Source: Rhodobacterales bacterium 32-67-9 (lineage in GTDB: Bacteria > Pseudomonadota > Alphaproteobacteria > Rhodobacterales > Rhodobacteraceae). Taken from it: DNA of 64,000 nucleotides. Where the stretch lies: NCBI GenBank assembly GCA_002280515.1, contig NCEA01000014.1:62001-126000 (forward strand), given 5' to 3'. Made by a program: the position numbers and the translations under genes. Positions 35,705 to 44,697 of this stretch are shown here, one piece after another. Numbering within the stretch: the stretch's first letter is position 1; every line of letters begins with the position of its first letter. The notes beneath the pieces were generated by a model, which saw only the letters and a list, made by a program, of their open reading frames with translations, did not search any database and was not told the origin of the DNA.

Positions 35705-36304
35705 TCAGCCGAGCTCTGACGAAGGGATGACGGGGAAGAACGCGCCGCCGGACCAGAGGCCGAACCAGCTTGTTCCGCCCTGGTCCTCGTGGCTGCCAAG
35801 CTCGATCAGCCGGTAGAAGGTCTTGCGGTCGATCAGCGCCTCGAGATTGGCGCGGACGTGGACGTAGGGCGAGGGTTCGCCGGTCTCGGGGTCGCGGGCG
35901 ACGCGGATCGGGTGGTCGGGGCCGGCGCTCACCACATCCTCGACATGGGTGGTGAAGGTCAGCACCTGGTCGCGGCCGGTCCCCGATGCCTCTGCGTCCA
36001 CCGCGACGAAGGGGGCGTCGACGACGCGGATCCCGACCTTTTCCACCGGGGTCACGAGGAAGTAGTCCTCGCCGTCCTTGCGGATGATCGAGGAAAAGAG
36101 CTTGACGAGCCCGTGCCGGCCGATCGGCGTGCCGAGATAGAACCAGGTGCCGTCGCGGCGGATCTCCATGTCGAGGTCGCCGCAGAAGGGCGGGTTCCAC
36201 AGGTGGACCGGCGGTGGCCCTTTCCTGCCGGCGGCTCTGGCGGCCGCTGCGAGGTTTTCCGCCGAGGGTTTCACGATCAATTGTTCCTTCGTCGGATTTG
36301 TCAT
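35705..36304 (-). CDS. DUF1285 family protein
   Basis: A 199-residue cytosolic protein of family DUF1285, with the conserved NPPFCGDLDMEIRRDGTWFY opening and the GRHGLVKLFSSI and DGEDYFLVTPVEKVGI blocks. The C terminus RKTFYRLIELG and WFGLWSGGAFF is also characteristic. Function unknown. It is divergent from moxR, and in many alphaproteobacteria DUF1285 precedes moxR in just this way. Confidence 0.92.
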   Translation of the reverse strand: MTNPTKEQLIVKPSAENLAAAARAAGRKGPPPVHLWNPPFCGDLDMEIRRDGTWFYLGTPIGRHGLVKLFSSIIRKDGEDYFLVTPVEKVGIRVVDAPFVAVDAEASGTGRDQVLTFTTHVEDVVSAGPDHPIRVARDPETGEPSPYVHVRANLEALIDRKTFYRLIELGSHEDQGGTSWFGLWSGGAFFPVIPSSELG

Positions 36305-36364
36305 TGGTGCGGCGCCGGAATTCTGCCTTTATGCTGGGAAGTACAGCATGAAGGAGCGTTTGTC

Positions 36365-37369
36365 ATGGCCGAGCCCGCCGATCTTCTGGCCGATATCGAA
36401 TCCCTGGGCGAAAAGATCGCCGAGGCGCGTCAGGCCGTCGGGCGCCGCTTCATCGGTCAGGACCGGGTGGTCGAGCTGTCGCTGGCAGCGCTTCTTTGCG
36501 GCGGGCACGGGCTTCTGGTCGGCCTGCCGGGGATGGGCAAGACCATGCTCGTCGATACGCTCGGCACGGTGATGGGGCTGACCTCCGGCCGGGTGCAGTT
36601 CACGCCGGACCTGATGCCGGCCGATATCCTTGGTTCGGAAGTGCTGGAGACGGCGAAGGACGGCACACGGTCGTTCCGCTTCATCGAAGGGCCGGTCTTC
36701 TGCCAGCTTCTGATGGCGGACGAGATCAACCGCGCCAGCCCCCGCACCCAGTCGGCGCTCTTGCAGGCGATGCAGGAGCGGCAGGTGACGGTGGCGGGCC
36801 AGCATCGGGCGCTGCCACAGCCGTTCCACGTGCTCGCCACCCAGAACCCGATCGAGCAGGAAGGTACCTATCCCCTGCCGGAGGCACAGCTCGACCGGTT
36901 CCTGGTGCAGATCGACGTCGAATACCCCGACCGCGCGACCGAGCGGGACATCTTGCTGGCAACGACCGGAGTGGAGACCCAGGTGGCGCCGACGATCTTC
37001 ACCGCGGCCGAGCTGGTTGCGGCGCAGACCACGGTGCGGCGGATGCCGGTCGGCGAGAAGGTGGTGGAACTGATCCTTGACCTCGTCCGCGCCTGCCGGC
37101 CGGGCGAGGCGGAGGCCGGCTCCGCCGTGACCGGCAGCGTGAGCTGGGGGCCGGGGCCGCGCGCCGCGCAGGCGCTGATGCTGACGGTTAGGGCGCGGGC
37201 GCTTCTGAACGGCCGCCTCGCGCCCTCGGCCGACGATGTGCTGGCGCTGGCGCGTCCGGTCCTCAGCCACCGGATGGCGCTGTCCTTCGCCGCCCGGGCG
37301 CGCGGCGAAAGCCTCGCCTCGATCATCGACGGCGTGGCCCGCGACGTGACCCGAGCCGAGGCGGCATGA
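36365..37369 (+). CDS. MoxR-family AAA+ ATPase
   Basis: A 334-residue MoxR ATPase. Walker A is GLPGMGKT, Walker B LLMADEINRASPRTQ, followed by sensor 1 TQNPIEQEGTYPLPEAQLDRF. Such chaperones assist metal loading or assembly of partner proteins that carry VWA or DUF58 domains, in line with the three genes behind it. The ATG at 36365 follows GGAGCG. The next gene overlaps by ATGA. Confidence 0.94.
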   Translation: MAEPADLLADIESLGEKIAEARQAVGRRFIGQDRVVELSLAALLCGGHGLLVGLPGMGKTMLVDTLGTVMGLTSGRVQFTPDLMPADILGSEVLETAKDGTRSFRFIEGPVFCQLLMADEINRASPRTQSALLQAMQERQVTVAGQHRALPQPFHVLATQNPIEQEGTYPLPEAQLDRFLVQIDVEYPDRATERDILLATTGVETQVAPTIFTAAELVAAQTTVRRMPVGEKVVELILDLVRACRPGEAEAGSAVTGSVSWGPGPRAAQALMLTVRARALLNGRLAPSADDVLALARPVLSHRMALSFAARARGESLASIIDGVARDVTRAEAA

Positions 37370-38262
37370 GCGAAACCGCGCCCCATTCGGCCCGGCCCGC
37401 GGGCCTCAGGCGACAGGCGGAGGCGCTGGCCTCGACCCTGCCGCCGCTGATGGCCGACGCGCGGCATCTCGCGGCGACGGTCCAGTTGGGCGAGCATGGG
37501 CGGCGGCTGTCGGGCATGGGCGACGAGTTCTGGCAATACCGCCCCGCCCATGCCGGCGACGAGGCGCGGGCCATCGACTGGCGCCGCTCTGGCCGGGCCG
37601 ATGCGCAGTTCGTCCGCGAGAAGGAATGGCAGGCCGCGCAGTCGGTGCATCTCTGGGTCGATGACGCGCGTTCGATGGAATTCAGCGGCGATCCGAAGCG
37701 GCAGGCCAAGGCCGACCGGGCCCGGCTTCTGGCGCTGGCGCTCGCGGTTCTCCTGATCCGCGCCGGCGAGCGGGTGGGGCTGGCCGATCCGATCGCCCCG
37801 CCGCGCTCGGGCGAAGTGCAGCTTCTGAGACTGGCGCAGGCCTTCACCGGCGCCGCCGGCGAGGCGGATTTCGGCGCGCCAGAGGCCCGCGCGATCCTGC
37901 CGGGGTCGCGGGCGGTGTTCCTGTCGGATTTCATGGGCGACCCCGAGGCGGTGGAAAGGGCGCTGGGCCTGGCCGCCGACAAGGGCGTCACCGGCATCCT
38001 GATGCAGGTGCTCGACCCGGTCGAGGAAGCCTTCCCCTTCGACGGGCGCACGATCTTCGAAAGCATGACCGGCACCGTCAGCCATGAGACCCGCAAGGCC
38101 GGCGACCTGCGCGACCGCTATCTGGCGCGGCTGGCCGAACGGAAGGACCGGCTGGCGGATCTTGCCCGGCAGGCGGGCTGGCTTTTCACCACCCATCACA
38201 CCGGCGACCCGGCGCAGGGCGCGCTGCTCTGGCTTTATGCCGCGCTGAGGAAGGACGGCTGA
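37366..38262 (+). CDS. DUF58 domain protein (VWA-like)
   Basis: A 298-residue DUF58 protein. The signature FWQYRPAHAGDEARAIDWRRSGR, followed by FVREKEWQ, is conserved. The VWA-like fold starts at VHLWVDDARSMEF. It is a soluble partner of MoxR. The start overlaps the moxR stop, and its own stop overlaps the next ATG by one base (TGATG). Confidence 0.92.
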   Translation: MSETAPHSARPAGLRRQAEALASTLPPLMADARHLAATVQLGEHGRRLSGMGDEFWQYRPAHAGDEARAIDWRRSGRADAQFVREKEWQAAQSVHLWVDDARSMEFSGDPKRQAKADRARLLALALAVLLIRAGERVGLADPIAPPRSGEVQLLRLAQAFTGAAGEADFGAPEARAILPGSRAVFLSDFMGDPEAVERALGLAADKGVTGILMQVLDPVEEAFPFDGRTIFESMTGTVSHETRKAGDLRDRYLARLAERKDRLADLARQAGWLFTTHHTGDPAQGALLWLYAALRKDG

Positions 38263-41027
38263 TGCTGATCCTCGGCCCCATCGGCTTCACCGTGCCGTGG
38301 CTCCTCTGGGGCCTCGTGGCGCTGCCGGTCCTGTGGTTCCTCTTGCGCGCCATTCCGCCGGCGCCGATCCGCCGGCGGTTTCCGGGCGTCGCGCTTCTGC
38401 TTGGTCTCAAGGACGAGGATCAGCAGGCCGACCGGACGCCGTGGTGGCTTCTCCTTATGCGGATGCTCGCGGTCGCGGCGATCATCGCGGGCTTCGCCGG
38501 GCCGGTCCTCAACCCCGAGGAAAAGCCGGCAGGGGCGGGTCCGCTTCTGATTGTCACCGACGGTAGCTGGGCCTCGGCCCGGGACTGGACGCGGACCAAT
38601 GCGCGGATTTCAGCGGCCCTCTCGGAGGCGGGGCGCGCAGGGCGGCCGGTGGCGATGGTTTCGCTGACCGACGTGCCGGCGGAGGGGCCGGTTTTCGCCG
38701 CCGCCGACGCGGTCGCGGCCGGGTTGCCCTCGATCCAGCCGACGGCGTGGGAGCCATCGGCGGCAGAGATGGACGCCCTTGCGGCGACGCTGCCGGAGGG
38801 GGCGTTCGACACGCTCTGGCTGTCGGACGGAATCGCACGCGACGGGCGGGCGGCATTGCTTGCGGCGCTCGATGCGCATGGTGCGGTGACCGCGGTCGAA
38901 AGTGCCCGCAACGTCGTCGCCCTCGGCGCGGCGGGGTACGAGGGCGGCACGGTCTCGGCCCGCGTCCTGAGGGCGCGGACCGAGGGGCCGGGCGGCGCCA
39001 ACGTGGTGGCGCATGGCCTCGACCCGGCGGGGATCGAGCGGGAATTGGCCCGCGCCGGGGCGGAGTTCACGACCGGGGAGGGCGTGGCGGTTGCCGAATT
39101 CGACCTGCCGCCGGAACTGCGCAACCGGATCACCCGGTTCGAGGTGGCGGGCGAGGCGACGGCCGGGGCGGTGGCGCTTGCCGACGACGCGCTGAAGCGG
39201 CGCAAGGTGGCGCTCGTCACCGGCGGCACCGGGCGCGAGGGGCTGGAGCTTCTGGCCCCCGACCATTACCTGCGGCAGGCACTGGAGCCGACCGCCGACC
39301 TCATCGAGGGCACGATCGGCGATGTGTTGCTGGCCAGCCCGGATGTCATCATCCTCGCCGATATCGCCAAGGTGGCTGAGGTCGAGGATGTCACCGACTG
39401 GATCGAGGAAGGCGGGCTTCTGGTGCGCTTTGCCGGCCCGCACCTTGCCGCATCGGACGTCGGGCGCGACACGCTTGACCCACTGTTGCCGGTGCGGCTC
39501 CGGATCGGTGGCCGCGCGGTCGGCGGCACGATGAGCTGGGGCGAGCCGAAGGCACTGGCGCCGTTCCCGGAGACCTCGCCCTTCGCCGGGCTGGTGGCGC
39601 CCCCGGATGTCGCGGTCACGGCGCAGGTTCTGGCGCAGCCCGGCCCCGATCTGGCCGAAGCGACGGTCGCGACGCTGGCCGACGGCACGCCGCTTGTCAC
39701 CCGTCGCCAGATCGGCGACGGGCAGGTCGTGCTCTTCCATGTCTCGGCCAATGCCGAATGGACCACCCTGCCGCTTTCGGGCCTTTTCGTACAGATGCTG
39801 GAACGGTTGGCGATCACCAGCCGCGCCGCCCGACCCGAAGAGGCGGAGCTTGCCGGCACGACCTGGGTCGCGGAGAAGGTGCTCGACGGGTTTGGGGCGC
39901 TGGGCGAGGCGACGGAATTGCCGGGCGTGCCGGGCGAACGGCTGGCCGAGGGTCAGATCGGTCCCGACCTCCCGCCGGGCCTCTATAGCTCGGGCGACCG
40001 CCAGCTTGCGGTGAACGTCATCGCCCCCGACCGGGTGCTGGCCCCCACCGACTGGCCTGCCGGCGTGGTGGTCGAGGGGCTGGCGGTCGCGCGCGAGGTG
40101 CCGCTGAAGGGCTGGATCCTTGGCGTGGCTCTGGCGCTCCTGATGGCCGACCTCATTGCCTCGATGGCGCTTGCGGGGCGGCTCGGCGGCGAGCGCGCAG
40201 GGATCGCGGTGGCACTTCTTGCCCTCCTGACGGTCGTCGCCCCCGGCGATCTCCGGGCGCAAGAGGCGCTGAGCGAGAAGGTCGTGAAGGCGGCCGGCAA
40301 CGTCGTCCTCGCCCATGTCCTGACCGGAGACACCGAAATCGACCGGGTCGCCGAGGCGGGGCTCTGGGGCCTCTCCGAAGTGCTCTTTGCCCGCACCTCG
40401 GTCGAGCCGACCGAACCGCAGGGGGTCAATCTCGAGACCGACGAGCTGTCGGTCTTCACCTTCCTCTACTGGCCGGTGACGGCGGGGCAGACGGCGCCGT
40501 CGCCGGCCGCCTACGCGAAGCTCAACCGCTATCTCAGGACCGGTGGCATGATCCTTTTCGACACCCGCGACAGCGATGTTGCCGGTTTCGGCGCCGCCTC
40601 GCCCGAGGGGCGGCGGTTGCAGGCGCTGGCCGCTCCGCTCGATATTCCGCCGCTGGAGCCGATCCCGAACGATCACGTGCTGACCCGCAGCTTCTACCTC
40701 TTGCAGGATTTCCCCGGCCGCCATCCCGGCCGCGCCGTCTGGGTCGAGGCCGCGCCGGCCGACGCCGAACTGGCCGAGGGGATGCCGTTCCGCAACCTCA
40801 ACGACGGGGTGACGCCGGTCGTCATCGGCGGCAACGACTGGGCCGCGGCCTGGGCGGTGGACGACCAGAACCGGCCGCTGTTCCCGGTCGGCCGTGGCCT
40901 TGGCGGAGAACGCCAGCGCGAGCTTTCCTACCGCTTCGGCGTCAATCTGATCATGCATGTGCTGACCGGCAATTACAAATCCGACCAGGTTCATGTGCCC
41001 GCACTCCTTGAAAGGCTCGGGCAATGA
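38262..41027 (+). CDS. DUF4159 membrane protein with BatA-like N terminus
   Basis: A 921-residue membrane protein. Residues 1-90 match the aerotolerance-regulator (BatA) N terminus with two membrane helices (FTVPWLLWGLVALPVLWFL and a second near residue 70). A VWA-like and a glutamine-amidotransferase-like region follow. Two further helices lie near residues 625-665, and the C-terminal DUF4159 domain (about 690-920) includes GGMILFDTRDSD and NFGV-type ends. It probably forms a large envelope complex with the next gene product. Confidence 0.9.
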   Translation: MLILGPIGFTVPWLLWGLVALPVLWFLLRAIPPAPIRRRFPGVALLLGLKDEDQQADRTPWWLLLMRMLAVAAIIAGFAGPVLNPEEKPAGAGPLLIVTDGSWASARDWTRTNARISAALSEAGRAGRPVAMVSLTDVPAEGPVFAAADAVAAGLPSIQPTAWEPSAAEMDALAATLPEGAFDTLWLSDGIARDGRAALLAALDAHGAVTAVESARNVVALGAAGYEGGTVSARVLRARTEGPGGANVVAHGLDPAGIERELARAGAEFTTGEGVAVAEFDLPPELRNRITRFEVAGEATAGAVALADDALKRRKVALVTGGTGREGLELLAPDHYLRQALEPTADLIEGTIGDVLLASPDVIILADIAKVAEVEDVTDWIEEGGLLVRFAGPHLAASDVGRDTLDPLLPVRLRIGGRAVGGTMSWGEPKALAPFPETSPFAGLVAPPDVAVTAQVLAQPGPDLAEATVATLADGTPLVTRRQIGDGQVVLFHVSANAEWTTLPLSGLFVQMLERLAITSRAARPEEAELAGTTWVAEKVLDGFGALGEATELPGVPGERLAEGQIGPDLPPGLYSSGDRQLAVNVIAPDRVLAPTDWPAGVVVEGLAVAREVPLKGWILGVALALLMADLIASMALAGRLGGERAGIAVALLALLTVVAPGDLRAQEALSEKVVKAAGNVVLAHVLTGDTEIDRVAEAGLWGLSEVLFARTSVEPTEPQGVNLETDELSVFTFLYWPVTAGQTAPSPAAYAKLNRYLRTGGMILFDTRDSDVAGFGAASPEGRRLQALAAPLDIPPLEPIPNDHVLTRSFYLLQDFPGRHPGRAVWVEAAPADAELAEGMPFRNLNDGVTPVVIGGNDWAAAWAVDDQNRPLFPVGRGLGGERQRELSYRFGVNLIMHVLTGNYKSDQVHVPALLERLGQ

Positions 41028-43108
41028 CGGGTCAGGTGGTCTTCGATCCGCTGCTGCCCTGGCCGGTGATCTGGGGCCTCGCGGCGCTTGCGCTTGCGTT
41101 CATCGGCGTCGCCCTTTGGCGCGGTTTCGCCGGCTGGTGGCTTCGCGCGCTTGCCGCGATCGCGCTTATCGCCGCCGTCGCCCAGCCGGCGCTGCAACGC
41201 GAGGACCGGCGCGCGCTTTCGGACATCGTGATTCTCGTCGTCGACGAAAGCGCCAGCCAGAAGGTCTCCGACCGGGCCGAACAGACCGCTGCTGCGGTGG
41301 CGCGGGTAGAGGCCGAGGTGGCCGCGCTGCCCGACACAGAACTGCGCAAGATTACCCTCGGCGACGGTGCCGACGATGCCGGCACGCTGGCGATGACCGC
41401 CCTGTCGCAGGCCCTGGCCGAGGAACCCCGCGCCCGCGTCGCCGGGGCGATCCTGATCAGCGACGGACAGGTCCATGACCTCGACCTCGCGCCCGACATG
41501 CCGGCGCCGCTCAACGTCCTCCTGACCGGACACGACGACGACTGGGACCGACGGCTCCTGATCAAGACCGCGCCCGCCTTCGGGATCATCGGCGAGCCCT
41601 TGAGCCTGACGCTCAGGATCGACGAGCAGGGGCGGATGCCGACAGCGGAGGCCGGGCGCCGGGTCACGCTCGCGATCGCCATCGACGGCGGCGAGGCTGA
41701 AAGCTACTCGGTCCCGGTCGGCGAGGATCTGGAACTGCCGCTGATCCTCGATCACGGCGGCCAGAATGTCATCCAGCTGACGCTGGAGACGGCCGAGGGC
41801 GAGTTGACCGACCGCAACAACATGGCGGTCGTGCAGATCAACGGCGTCCGCGACCGGCTCCGGGTGCTTCTGGTCTCGGGCGAGCCCTATGCTGGCGAGC
41901 GGACGTGGCGGAACCTCCTGAAGTCCGACAGCGCCGTCGATCTTGTCCACTTCACCATCCTGCGCCCGCCCGACAAGCAGGACGGGGTGCCGGTTTCCGA
42001 ACTGTCGCTGATCGCCTTCCCGACGCGCGAGCTTTTCGTCGAGAAGATCACCGAATTCGACCTCATCATCTTCGACCGCTACCGGCTTCGCGGCATCCTG
42101 CCCTCGGCCTATCTCGACAATATCCGCGACTATGTCGAAGGCGGCGGCGCGGTGCTGGTCTCGGCCGGGCCTGACTTCGCCTCGGTCGAGAGCCTTTATC
42201 ATTCCGGTCTTGGCGATATCCTGCCGGCGCGGCCGACCGCGCGGGTGATCGACGGCGCGTTCCTGCCGCGCGTCTCCGAGCTTGGTCAGCGTCATCCGGT
42301 GACCGAGGGGCTGGAGACCTTCGCGCCCGAAGGCGGCGAGGCAGGCAAGGTCGGCGATCCGCACTGGGGCCGCTGGACCCGCTATATCGAACTCGCAGAC
42401 CCGAGCGGTCAGGTCGTCATGGATGGCCCGGACGGGGCGCCGCTTCTGGTCCTGAACCGAGTTGGGGAGGGGCGCGTGGCGCTTCTCGGCTCCGATCAGG
42501 CCTGGCTCTGGGCGCGCGGGTTCGAGGGCGGCGGGCCGCAGCTTGAACTTCTGCGCCGGCTTGCGCACTGGATGATGAAGGAGCCGGATCTTGAGGAAGA
42601 GGCACTGACCGCGACGGCGCGCGGCAACGTGCTGACGATCACCCGGCGCACGCTTGAGGAAGGCGGGCGCGAGGTCACGGTGACGGCGCCCGACGGCACG
42701 TCGACGCAGCTCGCGCTCAAGGAAGTCGCGCCGGGGCGGTTCGAGGCCGAATTTGCGGCGCCCGACCTAGGACTCTATCGGCTGTCGGACGGCGAATTGG
42801 AGCGCGTGACCGCCCTCGGCCCGGCCGCGCCGCGCGAGTTCGAGGAGACGATCGCGACCGAAGACCGGCTGGCGCCGGCGGTCACGCCGACCAATGGCGG
42901 GTTTCTTGCGCTGGAGGACGGCGCGCCGGATGTGCGCGTGGTGCGCGAAGGCCGGCCGGCGGTGGGGCGCGGCTGGATCGGGATCACCCCGCGCGGCGCC
43001 TATCAGACGATGGATATCCGCGTCAGCCCGCTGCTGCCGGCCTGGCTCTTCCTGCTGATTGCGGCGGGGCTGAGCATCGGGGCCTGGCTGCGCGAGGGAC
43101 GGCGCTGA
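41024..43108 (+). CDS. Large membrane protein with glutamine-amidotransferase-like domain
   Basis: A 694-residue protein, the last of the moxR operon. Two N-terminal helices (about residues 10-60) precede a VWA-like domain (IVILVVDESASQKVSDRAEQ). A class I glutamine-amidotransferase-like fold follows, with LRVLLVSGEPYAGERTW and YVEGGGAVLVSAGPDF, and one C-terminal helix (about 670-690). The catalytic cysteine of true amidotransferases is not evident. It overlaps the preceding gene by ATGA. Confidence 0.87.
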   Translation: MTGQVVFDPLLPWPVIWGLAALALAFIGVALWRGFAGWWLRALAAIALIAAVAQPALQREDRRALSDIVILVVDESASQKVSDRAEQTAAAVARVEAEVAALPDTELRKITLGDGADDAGTLAMTALSQALAEEPRARVAGAILISDGQVHDLDLAPDMPAPLNVLLTGHDDDWDRRLLIKTAPAFGIIGEPLSLTLRIDEQGRMPTAEAGRRVTLAIAIDGGEAESYSVPVGEDLELPLILDHGGQNVIQLTLETAEGELTDRNNMAVVQINGVRDRLRVLLVSGEPYAGERTWRNLLKSDSAVDLVHFTILRPPDKQDGVPVSELSLIAFPTRELFVEKITEFDLIIFDRYRLRGILPSAYLDNIRDYVEGGGAVLVSAGPDFASVESLYHSGLGDILPARPTARVIDGAFLPRVSELGQRHPVTEGLETFAPEGGEAGKVGDPHWGRWTRYIELADPSGQVVMDGPDGAPLLVLNRVGEGRVALLGSDQAWLWARGFEGGGPQLELLRRLAHWMMKEPDLEEEALTATARGNVLTITRRTLEEGGREVTVTAPDGTSTQLALKEVAPGRFEAEFAAPDLGLYRLSDGELERVTALGPAAPREFEETIATEDRLAPAVTPTNGGFLALEDGAPDVRVVREGRPAVGRGWIGITPRGAYQTMDIRVSPLLPAWLFLLIAAGLSIGAWLREGRR

Positions 43109-43146
43109 GGCCACCACCAGCGGATAATCCTATCAGGCGCGTTGGC

Positions 43147-43172
43147 GTAGGGTGGGTTTCACCCCGCCTTAC
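43147..43172. repeat. REP-like hairpin GTAGGGTGGG...CCCCGCCTTAC
   Basis: GTAGGGTGGG and CCCCGCCTTAC form an imperfect hairpin in the gap between two convergent genes. Repeats starting GTAGGGTGGG with inverted ends are widespread in Rhodobacteraceae. It may act as terminator for the moxR operon. Confidence 0.55.
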
Positions 43173-43181
43173 CGTTGACGG

Positions 43182-43382
43182 TCAGACCGGGACGTTGTCC
43201 CACATCCCTTCGGCATCGCCGCAGAGCGTCAGCAGTCGCAACTGCGCGCGGCGCTGCTCCGGCGTCAGGGCATCGCCGAAGCTGTCGCGAAGCCTGCCCT
43301 TCAGTTCCTCGGCCCGTTCGGGATTCGCGAGGAGGTCATCGACAAACAGATCAATCTCGTCACGACGCTGTGTCTGGCTCAT
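43182..43382 (-). CDS. Small hypothetical protein
   Basis: A 66-residue helical, acidic protein starting MSQTQRRDEIDLFVDDLLAN, with the LTPEQRRAQLRLLTLCGD segment. It has a GGAGG-type ribosome site (reading CCGGGAGGATGAC upstream of the ATG). No family is recognised; codon use resembles the neighbours. Confidence 0.65.
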   Translation of the reverse strand: MSQTQRRDEIDLFVDDLLANPERAEELKGRLRDSFGDALTPEQRRAQLRLLTLCGDAEGMWDNVPV

Positions 43383-43522
43383 GTCATCCTCCCGGTGAGT
43401 GGCAATACTCAGAGCACTTGTATGTGGCGGCAGTGTAAAGGTATCACGACAATGCCGATTCTCTCTACTGTGGGTTGTCGAAAACAGTACCCTGCGGCGG
43501 TATGACGCCGACCGGCGCAACG

Positions 43523-43879
43523 CTAGCGCCCGAGATCAAGCCGCGTGGGCGAGGGAACCCAGCCGTCGAGCGTGCAGCGCGGACGGACCAGGACATAGTC
43601 GATTCCGTCGGGTATTTCGACGCCGGAAAGGCTGCGGGTAAAGGGCTGTTCATCCACATGCGGATGCGTGAGTTCGCGGTAACCTAGCCGCGTGCCGTCG
43701 GGGGCAATCACTTCCCAGCCGCTGGCGTAGTGGTCCCAGCCGGTGTCGGGATGGCTGAGCGTGACCGAGATCGTCCATCCCGGTCCGCCCGGCTGCGCCT
43801 TGGCATCGACGACGACCGGACCCCGGGCGAGGGCGGGCCCGGCGGCGAGGACGAGGGCGGCGAGGATCGGTCTGAACAT
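43523..43879 (-). CDS. Small secreted protein
   Basis: A 118-residue protein with a clear Sec signal (residues 1-18, cleaved after ALA). The mature part looks beta-rich and has segments GWTISVTLSHPDTGWDHYASGWEV and GTRLGYRELTHPHVDEQPFTRSL. Similar small periplasmic proteins occur in Rhodobacteraceae but no function is known. Confidence 0.82.
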   Translation of the reverse strand: MFRPILAALVLAAGPALARGPVVVDAKAQPGGPGWTISVTLSHPDTGWDHYASGWEVIAPDGTRLGYRELTHPHVDEQPFTRSLSGVEIPDGIDYVLVRPRCTLDGWVPSPTRLDLGR

Positions 43880-43914
43880 CGCTCAAGAGTGCCACGTTCG
43901 GCGCGCGCCGGAGA

Positions 43915-44616
43915 TCACTTTGGCGTGCTCTTCATCAGGACCACCCGCGAGAACGAGGCGAATTCGCGCCGCCAGAGTACCGCGAGTGTCGCAGCCGTGG
44001 CCAGCGCCAGCGCGACCGGCCCGAGAATCCAGGCCAGCGCCCCGAGCGCGAAATAGACCGAGCGCAGCCCCCGGTTGAAGCTTTTGGCCGCCGAGATGTT
44101 GACCTCCGCCGCCTGATCGGCGCGAGCAAAGGCAAGCGGATCGCCCGGATCGTTCGGCACCGCCGCCATGACGATGGCGCAATAGCCGAAAAGCCGGTGC
44201 GACCAGACGAATTTCAGGAAGGCATTGGTGAGAAAGAGGAGCACGACGATGATCTTTGCCTCCCATACCGCGGCGGGGGCGGCCGAGAGCGTCAGATCCT
44301 CGGCCAGGCCCAGGAGCCGTTCGGTATTGCCGATCAGCGCCACGCCGCCGCCGATGGCGATCATCGTGGCGGAGGCGAGGAAACTCGTCCCCTGCCTGAG
44401 GTTGTCCATGATCGCCGCGTCGAAGATTCGCGGCTCGCGGGTCACGAACTGGCGCATCCATTCGCGCCGGTAGCCGACCATCAGCCCCGCGACCGACGGT
44501 CGGCTGGCCGGGGCATGTTCGACCAGAAGCCCGAAGCCGAGCCAGGCGAGCACCAGAAAGGCGAGGGCCGCAAGATCGGCGTTTGTGAAATGTCTTGTGG
44601 CGATGAGGTCGGTCAT
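43915..44616 (-). CDS. DUF599 family membrane protein
   Basis: A 233-residue integral membrane protein of family DUF599. There are four or five helices, with the conserved YRREWMRQFVTREPRIFDA loop and FLKFVWSHRLFGYCAIVMAAVPN, and NISAAKSFNRGLRSVYFALG near the end. No function is known. It stands alone between the small secreted protein and the VWA gene. Confidence 0.9.
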   Translation of the reverse strand: MTDLIATRHFTNADLAALAFLVLAWLGFGLLVEHAPASRPSVAGLMVGYRREWMRQFVTREPRIFDAAIMDNLRQGTSFLASATMIAIGGGVALIGNTERLLGLAEDLTLSAAPAAVWEAKIIVVLLFLTNAFLKFVWSHRLFGYCAIVMAAVPNDPGDPLAFARADQAAEVNISAAKSFNRGLRSVYFALGALAWILGPVALALATAATLAVLWRREFASFSRVVLMKSTPK

Positions 44617-44697
44617 GCACCGACACTAGCGTGCTTCATGAGGCTTGGGAATCGCCGCCGCGTGGCGCGGCGGCTGTCCCATGCGGTGCGACGCGCT

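Noticed and set aside
38610..41024. 804-codon frame on the minus strand
   Set aside because: Antisense to the DUF4159 gene and low-complexity in character; a shadow.
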